A DNA stretch of 20,730 bases from JBLNBN01 sp050260015. Its GTDB lineage: Bacteria > Bacteroidota > Ignavibacteria > Kapaibacteriales > UBA2268. This document shows positions 14,756 to 20,730 of the stretch, one piece after another (position 1 is the first letter of the stretch; each line of letters begins with the position of its first letter). The translations under genes and the position numbers were made by a program. Where the stretch lies: positions 1 through 20,730 of the forward strand of contig JBLNBN010000003.1 of NCBI GenBank assembly GCA_050260015.1, in the 5' to 3' direction. Under the pieces are notes generated by a model that worked only from the letters and a program-made list of their open reading frames with translations, was not told where the DNA came from and made no database searches.

Positions 14756-16192
14756 CTAAACGCTGGCCAACATTGCAAGCGCCAATATTAGAACGCCTAC
14801 AGTCCAGCTTGCCGGGTCCTTCGCCGTAAAAACTACGGGATCGTCCGTCATCTGGCCCCTATGCGCCATGAACCAAATTCGCATTATCCAATAGAGCATC
14901 AGGGGGGACATGCCGTACAAAAATACTGGATTTTTATAAAGTAACAGAGTTTCCGGGTTGTTAACGTATAATATAAATATCAATACGGCTAAGAGCCCGC
15001 TCGACGCGCCGAATGACAGGAGCAAATTTATGTCTTCGACATAGTAATCGCGTCCCTTCGGCTTTTCCTTGTTTTCGCGCTGCAGGGCGGTAAGCTCCGT
15101 ATAACGTTTTACTATCGCCAGGCTCAAAAATACGAAAACTGAGAACGCGATAAGCCAGGGCGAAAGCGCAACGGCAGTCGCAACCGCGCCGCTAATTAAC
15201 CGGAGCGTGTAAAGCGTTGATAATATAATTATATCCAGCAAATGTATCCGCTTCAGCTTAAACGAGTAGAGCGTCGTTGTAACTAAATACACGATCAGGC
15301 AAACGAAGAAATTTACGTTAAGGAAAGCGACGGCTATAGTCAGCGAAAGGACCAATAGTATTGGAATAAGCAAAGCGCCCCAGGCGAGCGGCAGCGCGCC
15401 GGACGCGAATGGACGCGCGCGCTTACGGGGGTGAATTCTATCGGCGTTGAGATCCGTAAGGTCGTTCAATACGTAAATAGAAGACGCGGCGAAAGAGAAA
15501 GAAAAAAAAGCCGCGACGCAATTAGTAAGCAATTCCGCGTTCAGCTTATGCGCAAGCAGCATCGGGAGAAAAATCAGAACATTCTTCATCCACTGGTAAA
15601 CGCGTATTTGCTTTATCGTCAGCTTAAGCCTGGATTTCGGGTAGCTAAAGCTGCGCTCTATCTCGCAGACTGCTCCGGCGGCGGAATGCAAAGCCTTAGG
15701 CGCGTTAACCAGGATTCCTTTGCGGGCGGAGTGCCAGACGGCTACGTCGGAATAGCTGTCCCCGCAGTAATCGAATCCCTTCTCGCCAAATTTGGAGACG
15801 AGCATATTCCGTTTGTCTATTCCATAATAGTTTTCGCTCTCGTTCGAGCCAATAAAGCCGGTGAAAAGCGGGAAGTGATCAGCAATCTTCTTTGCGACCC
15901 GCTCGTTTGACGCGGTTGTGAGGTAAATCTCCCTGCCTTCATCCTTTTGCTCCCGCAGAAACTCTACGAAATCGTATCTGTAGGGTAAATTCTCTACGGA
16001 CGGGATAACGAGGGAAGCGACTTTATGCTTGAAATAAGCCCTCCCTTTCAACACCCAAAAGGGCAAACGGAAAAGGGAAAAGGGGTCTTTCTTGATAAGC
16101 AGCAAAACGGCTTCATGAAGCGTGTCGGTCGCGACGAGCGTGCCGTCTAAATCTACGCAAAGGGGTATGTTCTTGTTATCGTTACTTTTCAC
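14756..16192 (-). CDS. HAD phosphatase-UbiA prenyltransferase fusion (polyprenyl-phosphate phosphoribosyltransferase-like)
   Basis: 478 residues in two parts. Residues 1-185 are a HAD hydrolase: VDLDGTLV with Asp14 and Asp16, LTTAS (91-95) and GDSYSDV (144-150). Residues about 190-478 are a multi-helix UbiA domain with NDLTDLNADRIHPRKRARP (243-261), the Mg2+/polyprenyl-phosphate motif NDxxD..D..HPxK..RP, and YSFKLKRIHLLD (309-320). The closest characterised relative of the UbiA part is mycobacterial DPPR synthase (Rv3806c), which transfers ribose-5-phosphate from PRPP to decaprenyl phosphate. In mycobacteria a separate phosphatase then removes the 5'-phosphate, so the HAD part may do that here (inference). 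The start is GTG at 16192, with no clear Shine-Dalgarno. The DprE1-like gene next door supports the pathway. Alternatives are other UbiA substrates. Confidence 0.87.
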   Translation of the reverse strand: MKSNDNKNIPLCVDLDGTLVATDTLHEAVLLLIKKDPFSLFRLPFWVLKGRAYFKHKVASLVIPSVENLPYRYDFVEFLREQKDEGREIYLTTASNERVAKKIADHFPLFTGFIGSNESENYYGIDKRNMLVSKFGEKGFDYCGDSYSDVAVWHSARKGILVNAPKALHSAAGAVCEIERSFSYPKSRLKLTIKQIRVYQWMKNVLIFLPMLLAHKLNAELLTNCVAAFFSFSFAASSIYVLNDLTDLNADRIHPRKRARPFASGALPLAWGALLIPILLVLSLTIAVAFLNVNFFVCLIVYLVTTTLYSFKLKRIHLLDIIILSTLYTLRLISGAVATAVALSPWLIAFSVFVFLSLAIVKRYTELTALQRENKEKPKGRDYYVEDINLLLSFGASSGLLAVLIFILYVNNPETLLLYKNPVFLYGMSPLMLYWIMRIWFMAHRGQMTDDPVVFTAKDPASWTVGVLILALAMLASV

Positions 16193-16229
16193 TTAATAAT
16201 ATTAAATTATACAGGAATACTTGCAAATT

Positions 16230-16263
16230 AAAAAAAAGCGGGATAAGAATAAAGCGTTTATTC
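16230..16263 (-). terminator. Weak inverted repeat and T run after the kinase gene
   Basis: In the 76-base AT-rich gap between the kinase stop (16269) and the GTG at 16192, GAATAAA-CGC-TTTATTC (minus strand, 16263-16247) forms a perfect 7-bp stem with a 3-base loop. Nine bases further on is a run of eight T (16237-16230). The stem is AT-rich and the spacing is long, so termination is doubtful. A TATAAT further downstream, before the GTG, may be a promoter element but no matching upstream box was found at a usual distance. This is the only gap in the minus-strand run large enough for an internal promoter ahead of the HAD-UbiA/DprE1 pair. Confidence 0.22.
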
Positions 16264-16268
16264 GGAGG

Positions 16269-17522
16269 CTATGCATTTTCGAGCGAGTCGGGCAACTCGA
16301 TTGCGAAAGTAGAGCCCTTGCCGGGGGCGGTTTCCTTTACGTAAATTCTCCCGTTATGGTAGTTTTCGATAATGCGCTTACACAAATTCAGCCCGAGCCC
16401 CCAACCGCGTTTTTTTGTCGTATAGCCCGGGTTGAATATATTTCTTCGGACGTTTTTGGACATGCCCTTCCCGGTATCCTTTACGTAAATCCTAATGATG
16501 TTCTTTGTTGGATACCCCATCGTGATATGTATCGAGCCCGTCTTGGCTTCAATCGCTTCCGCGGCGTTCTTCAATAGGTTCTCGATCACCCAATCCATCA
16601 ATTCCGTATTGATATAGGCCCAAACAGGGGAGGAAAGAGTACGCTTTATGCTGATCTTTTTCCCTAAATGCGGCAGTCGTTTTTCGTAATATTTACATAC
16701 GTTCTCGATATGCTGGCTCAAATCGACGCGAGCCTTTTCGGGTTGCGAGCCGATCTTTGAGAATCGTTTTGCTATCGTGCTGAGCCGCTCCACGTCGTTG
16801 CCCATCTCGCCGAGAGTATCGGTGAGCGTTTTCGGGTCGTCGACGCTGTACTTCAGTATTTCCATCCAGGCCATTAAGCTCGAAAGAGGAGTGCCGAGCT
16901 GGTGCGCGGCTTCCTTGGCCATGCCCACCCATACTTTCGATTCCTCGTTCTTGCGCGCCGAGCTGAACGCCAGGTATCCAATAAATATAAAAGCGCCGAT
17001 TATCAAAATGGCAATTATTGGGAACAGTTGAAGAACGTCGATCAGGGCGGAATGCGTATAGTATATCTTTTCGACGACTTTCCCGTTTTCGTCGGTTAAT
17101 ACGATTGGCCGGTAGTCGCGCCCCATCTTGTAGACGAGGTTTTGAAGATATAGACGCTGCTCGCCGTAAGCAAGCGAGGTATCGAGCCCGGTATTAATAG
17201 ACCAATCCGTAAAGGCTTCCTTAGGCGCGTCCACGGAATCGGTAACCACCATAGGGAAAGTGATCGAAGTCGTGACCTCGTCCAGGAAGAATATGATGCC
17301 AATATTGTCCGGGGACTGGTTGAAGTCTTTATAAATATTCGCGTAAAGCTGGAGCGTCTTTTGCTCGCGGTTAACGATTTCGTCAATTAACGCCTGGGTA
17401 AAATAAACTAAGCCAATGACAATAGCGAAAGCCAGCGCCGCAAGCAATACTTTAATATGCCATTTGGATAGCGACGCTGACGCATTCGCGGTTAAGCGGG
17501 TCAATTTACGTCTAAGCTTCAA
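16269..17522 (-). CDS. Membrane-bound sensor histidine kinase (orphan)
   Basis: 417 residues. TM1 about 24-44, an extracytoplasmic sensor loop of about 115 residues, TM2 about 161-186, then the kinase core. The H-box is GMAKEAAHQLGTPLSSLMAW (200-219) with His207, a form common in Bacteroidota. N-box ENLLKNAAEA (314-323) with Asn319, DTGKGM (349-354) and GWGLGL (373-378) complete the HATPase. No HAMP domain is obvious. The start is a TTG at 17522 that overlaps the hisS 3' end by 11 bases, with AAGGA in hisS about 11 bases upstream; no nearby ATG would keep TM1. No cognate response regulator is in the window, so the pathway is unknown. Co-transcription with hisS is likely. Confidence 0.92.
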   Translation of the reverse strand: MKLRRKLTRLTANASASLSKWHIKVLLAALAFAIVIGLVYFTQALIDEIVNREQKTLQLYANIYKDFNQSPDNIGIIFFLDEVTTSITFPMVVTDSVDAPKEAFTDWSINTGLDTSLAYGEQRLYLQNLVYKMGRDYRPIVLTDENGKVVEKIYYTHSALIDVLQLFPIIAILIIGAFIFIGYLAFSSARKNEESKVWVGMAKEAAHQLGTPLSSLMAWMEILKYSVDDPKTLTDTLGEMGNDVERLSTIAKRFSKIGSQPEKARVDLSQHIENVCKYYEKRLPHLGKKISIKRTLSSPVWAYINTELMDWVIENLLKNAAEAIEAKTGSIHITMGYPTKNIIRIYVKDTGKGMSKNVRRNIFNPGYTTKKRGWGLGLNLCKRIIENYHNGRIYVKETAPGKGSTFAIELPDSLENA

Positions 17523-18762
17523 GCTTTGGATCGTCCTTAAGTGAAACGAATCTTTGTTCGCCGCCCCCGTTAAGCATATCCTTCAGCGTAAAACCGCCTT
17601 TGGCCGCTTCGTCCTCGCCGATAATAACGGCAAAGCGAGCCCCCATACGGTTAGCGTCGCGCATTTGCGCCTTGAAGGAGCGCCTGCGGAGGTCCGAGAC
17701 AACCCTGTAGCCGCCGCCGCGAAGCTTTTCGGCTACGAGCTCGCCAAAGGCGAAATAGGCGTCGTCGCAAACTACTACCGCGTCCGGCGAAGGAGCGCCT
17801 GCGGGCGTCGCCGAAAGAGCTTCAAGTATCAATAAAATGCGTTCCAAGCCGAAAGCGAACCCAACCGCCGGCGTCGGTTTGCCGCCAAGCTGCTCGAACA
17901 GGCCGTCGTAACGCCCGCCGCCGCCGAAGGAATCCTGCGAGCCGAGCCCCGCGCTACGGAATTCGAATACGGTATGAGAATAGTAATCCAGGCCGCGCAC
18001 AAGCCTTTTGTCGATTTCGTATTGCAACCCCAGCTTTTCAAGCGAATTAATTACGAAATCAAACCTCGAGCGGCTGTCCTCGTCTAAGTATTTCAGTATA
18101 TCCGGGGCTTCGGCGAGTATTTCTATGTCCTTCGCGTCCTTGGAATCTAGCACGCGTAAGGGGTTAGTCTCGAGCCTGCGAACGCTCTCGCCGCTGAGGG
18201 AGGATTCGCGCGCGCGGAGGTAATCGACCAGCGCCGCCCGATATGCTGCGCGGGATTCGCCGTTTCCCAAGGAGTTTATTAAAAGCTTATATGAATCTAT
18301 GCCGACGCCGTTAATAATCCTCTTCGCCAGCAGCAGGGTTTCAACGTCCGCTTCCGGGTTAGGGGAATTGAGGCACTCGGCGCCATATTGGTGAAATTGG
18401 CGAAGCCTGCCCTTTTGCGGCCGCTCGTAGCGGAAGAATGGGCCGAAATACCAAAGGCGGGAGACGCTGCCTTCCTGTACGAGAGAATTTTGTATCACGG
18501 CACGAACCAACGCCGCCGTCGCTTCGGGACGAAGCGTTACGGATTCGCCGCCCCGATCGGTAAACGTGTACATTTCTTTGCCGACTATATCGGTTTCTTC
18601 GCCTACTCCGCGGGAAAAAACTTCAGTCTTTTCAAAAATAGGAGTGCGTAGCTCGCTATAGCCGTATTGTTCGGAAGCTTTCTTACAGACGTCGTATAAA
18701 AATTGCCAACTTGCGGCGCTATCGGGTAGAATATCCTTAGCGCCTCTTATAGCTTGAATCAT
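17512..18762 (-). CDS. hisS: Histidyl-tRNA synthetase
   Basis: 416 residues, typical of bacterial class II HisRS, which charges tRNA-His with histidine. Visible signatures: MIQAIRGAKDILP at the start, TLRPEATAALVRA (76-88), motif 2 FRYERPQKGRLRQFHQYGAE (110-129) with Arg111, the histidine-binding RGLDYYSHTVFEF (256-268) and GGGGRYDGL (280-288), and motif 3 AVGFAFGLERIL (299-310). The anticodon-binding domain occupies about 325-416. The conserved N-terminus and motif order exclude the HisZ paralogue, which lacks the C-terminal domain and active-site loops. GAGAG sits just before the ATG. The gene begins 41 bases after the secreted-protein gene and overlaps the following kinase. Confidence 0.96.
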   Translation of the reverse strand: MIQAIRGAKDILPDSAASWQFLYDVCKKASEQYGYSELRTPIFEKTEVFSRGVGEETDIVGKEMYTFTDRGGESVTLRPEATAALVRAVIQNSLVQEGSVSRLWYFGPFFRYERPQKGRLRQFHQYGAECLNSPNPEADVETLLLAKRIINGVGIDSYKLLINSLGNGESRAAYRAALVDYLRARESSLSGESVRRLETNPLRVLDSKDAKDIEILAEAPDILKYLDEDSRSRFDFVINSLEKLGLQYEIDKRLVRGLDYYSHTVFEFRSAGLGSQDSFGGGGRYDGLFEQLGGKPTPAVGFAFGLERILLILEALSATPAGAPSPDAVVVCDDAYFAFGELVAEKLRGGGYRVVSDLRRRSFKAQMRDANRMGARFAVIIGEDEAAKGGFTLKDMLNGGGEQRFVSLKDDPKLEA

Positions 18763-18803
18763 TTTTCTCTCAAATTTTGTAATTAAAGACGCCGCGCGAG
18801 ACT

Positions 18804-20730
18804 TTATCTTGAAATGATCAATTTTCTTACGACTACGTCCGTTCCGGAGCGAAGCGTTAACAGATAAAATCCAGGCGCGATTTGTTCGGGTTGCAAAGTT
18901 ACGGAATGAACGCCTTTCGACAAAAATCCGCCGATTATTTGCAGAGAAAGGCTACCGTCCCCGGCATAGAGCTCGAGCGTCGCTTCGCCGGCGCCTCGCG
19001 TTTCGAACTTGATTTCAATCGCTTTACTGAGAGGCGAGCTTATCGAAGATAATATTCTCGTTTCGGCAAAGGGATCGAATAGCCTTAACCCGCCCTTTTC
19101 GCAATAGCCCTCGAGCACGAATTCCCCGTCTACCGCGGCGGTTTTGTACCGCCCTTCGCCTGTCGCCTTTATACTTCTAAGCGAAATTGCCGTTATGGTG
19201 TCGTTGCCTAAAAGCGCTTTGAAATCGATAGGGAATGCCGCAGAAGCGGAATTGACCGTTTGCTTAAGCTTGATTATTCTTATGCTGTCGCTAAATTCAA
19301 CGTCGGTAAATTCACCGATAGGCAGAAGCATAGAGGAATTGAACGCCCACTCGGTCTCCAATTCTACTGAAGACCCGGAGTAATTCGGATAGCTGACTGT
19401 AATTGGACTATTTATTAGCCTGCCCGCCCCGGCGACGAATTTCTTGCACGTAACGATCAGGCTGTCGGGAATTACCGTAATTGCGGTTCCGGATAAGCGC
19501 ACCAATGTATCGCCCTTCCCGGTGTGGCCGATCCTCAAATATGCCGATGCCGGAGCGTCGGTCGTTGGAGCGAACCTAAAACTAAGATCCAGGGAGTCGC
19601 CGGGTTTCATCGATAAGCCGTCAATTGAGTTTATTAGCATAAATTCCGACGTTGCCTGCCCGGCAATAGTTGCGCTATTAATAGCTATGTCTTTCGAAGA
19701 GCGGTTAAATAGGATAGAGCGAAGAAGCGTATCGCGAAACGCTCCCGTTTCGGTAGTCTCGAAATCTATTTCTTTTGGCTCGGCGACAAGCCCATACTCT
19801 TTGCCATAGCCGGTTAACTTGCCGTTAAAAATTGAAAATTCAGTATGCACGATAGCGGAAGCTTCGTAAAGGCTGTCGCCGTAAAGCGGCGTGAACGAAG
19901 CGTAAGCGCCGACGGAGTCGCCGGGTTCAAGAGTCACCGGAAGATCTTTAGTAAGCGCGACGGCAAATGGCGAACCCGGGGTAGTTTCTACGCTCTCTAT
20001 CTTAACGGCTAGCTGCGAATTATTCTTAATATATCCCGCAGGAGCTCGCCAGGCACGGGAAGTAACGGCGACAGTGTCGAAGTCGAGCGCTGTAATATCC
20101 AGTCGCTGCCTCGTTAACGAAAAGGGGCATGCCATTACACCGTCGGCGATTATGTCTAAATTTCCCTTCCAGATTATCGCCGTGGAATCGAGGCTAGCGG
20201 TTAATATTCTATCGCCGTTCGGGTGAAATTTTGCCGTAGTCACAGTATTTGTATGGGCCATAAACTCCGCCAGGGGAGCCCCGGTAGAAACTATGCTCAG
20301 CTTTGCTCGCTTATCGACCCCGCCCGTGAGCAATACCTCCCCGAAGGAGGGATCCCTGTAGAAATCCGTTGTTAGTATCGTCTTTAGGGTCGTATCCAAG
20401 TGCGAAAATTCCCCGGCGGGCTGCTCGATGCCTTCGAAGAAGATAAACGCTTTTTTGCTGGTCAGCGACGCGGCGGCGATTAACGTGCCGTCCGAGTTAC
20501 AGGAAACCTGGCGTATATCGCCGTAGGGCTCGCCGTTCCTGGTATCGTATTTTATTATGCTTTCGGATTTATTCCAATCGTATACCTCCGCGAATCCGGC
20601 GGCGGTGAACAGTATCCTTTCGTCGCCGGGCATAAAGCGGGCGTCCCAAACGGGAATTTCAGGATTAGGGCGCAGCTGTTTTAAGAATGCGAAAAACGGC
20701 GCGACATAAATATTAATGATACCGTTTATT
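18804..20730 (-). CDS. Large T9SS-secreted WD40/ASH-domain protein, 3' part (5' end outside window)
   Basis: 641 residues are visible and the frame is open to the window edge; the ATG at 20633 is internal because coding-like sequence continues upstream of it. Numbering from the edge, residues about 1-200 hold WD40-like blades (CNSDGTLIAAASLTSKKAFIF; AHTNTVTTAKFHPNGDRILTASLDSTAIIWKG). Then come three immunoglobulin-like beta domains of the ASH/choice-of-anchor D kind: about 202-307, 317-416 (FNRSSKDIAINSATIAG; MKPGDSLDLSFRFAPTT) and 418-542. The last 90 residues (about 551-641) are a type IX secretion sorting tail with LELYAGDGSLSLQ, GVHSVTL, IAPGFYLLTLRSG and the final VVVRKLIISR. The protein should be exported by Sec, passed through T9SS and released or anchored on the surface. 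The signal peptide lies outside the window. Function unknown; probably a surface interaction or adhesin-like protein. Confidence 0.88.
   Translation of the reverse strand, partial: INGIINIYVAPFFAFLKQLRPNPEIPVWDARFMPGDERILFTAAGFAEVYDWNKSESIIKYDTRNGEPYGDIRQVSCNSDGTLIAAASLTSKKAFIFFEGIEQPAGEFSHLDTTLKTILTTDFYRDPSFGEVLLTGGVDKRAKLSIVSTGAPLAEFMAHTNTVTTAKFHPNGDRILTASLDSTAIIWKGNLDIIADGVMACPFSLTRQRLDITALDFDTVAVTSRAWRAPAGYIKNNSQLAVKIESVETTPGSPFAVALTKDLPVTLEPGDSVGAYASFTPLYGDSLYEASAIVHTEFSIFNGKLTGYGKEYGLVAEPKEIDFETTETGAFRDTLLRSILFNRSSKDIAINSATIAGQATSEFMLINSIDGLSMKPGDSLDLSFRFAPTTDAPASAYLRIGHTGKGDTLVRLSGTAITVIPDSLIVTCKKFVAGAGRLINSPITVSYPNYSGSSVELETEWAFNSSMLLPIGEFTDVEFSDSIRIIKLKQTVNSASAAFPIDFKALLGNDTITAISLRSIKATGEGRYKTAAVDGEFVLEGYCEKGGLRLFDPFAETRILSSISSPLSKAIEIKFETRGAGEATLELYAGDGSLSLQIIGGFLSKGVHSVTLQPEQIAPGFYLLTLRSGTDVVVRKLIISR

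Noticed and set aside
18779..18807. Possible terminator hairpin between the T9SS protein gene and hisS
   Set aside because: The AAAG...CTTT ends pair, but the GC-rich interior has several mismatches and there is no clear T run.

Overview
The window is densely coding (about 97% by eye) and reads as chromosome from a Gram-negative bacterium of the Bacteroidota/Chlorobiota assemblage, perhaps a Kapabacteria- or Ignavibacteria-like lineage. The evidence is a C-terminal type IX secretion (T9SS) sorting tail at the right edge, a YceI protein and a histidine kinase of the forms common in that group, a Bacteroidota-like promoter candidate, and many starts with little or no Shine-Dalgarno sequence. 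No IS element, prophage, CRISPR array, tRNA or rRNA was seen. The species assignment is inference.

Left half, plus strand (1-8338): the window opens in a ClpB gene that stops abruptly at the start of its middle domain. Eight bases later comes a complete ABC exporter (289-2049). A secreted ChaN-like protein follows (2142-3026), with its own possible promoter. Next are two multidomain histidine kinases in tandem: a PAS-PAS-kinase-receiver hybrid (3062-5518) and a receiver-first kinase (5557-6723). The second kinase's stop codon overlaps the TTG start of chorismate synthase aroC (6720-7688). An exported YceI-type protein (7742-8338) ends the plus-strand block and converges on xseB.

Right half, minus strand, read right to left from 20730 to 8348: the 3' part of a large T9SS-secreted protein with WD40-like and ASH-type domains; hisS; an orphan membrane histidine kinase; an HAD-UbiA fusion prenyltransferase; a DprE1-like flavin oxidase; a PgpH-type 7TM-HD phosphodiesterase; a XerD recombinase; a small lipoprotein; and xseA and xseB. 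Gaps from hisS to xseB range from an 11-base overlap to about 75 bases, so much of this run may be co-transcribed.

The most interesting biology is the adjacent HAD-UbiA/DprE1-like pair (13412-16192). These are homologues of the mycobacterial enzymes that make decaprenyl-phosphoryl ribose and oxidise it toward decaprenyl-phosphoryl arabinose. Here they appear to provide a polyprenyl-phosphate-pentose branch in a Gram-negative, non-actinobacterial genome, with the phosphatase step possibly fused to the transferase. The DprE2 reductase is not in the window. The DprE1 homologue has Ala at the position of the cysteine targeted by benzothiazinones. Other points of note are the truncated clpB, the REC-first kinase coupled to aroC, and a perfect 14-bp palindrome between the two kinases.
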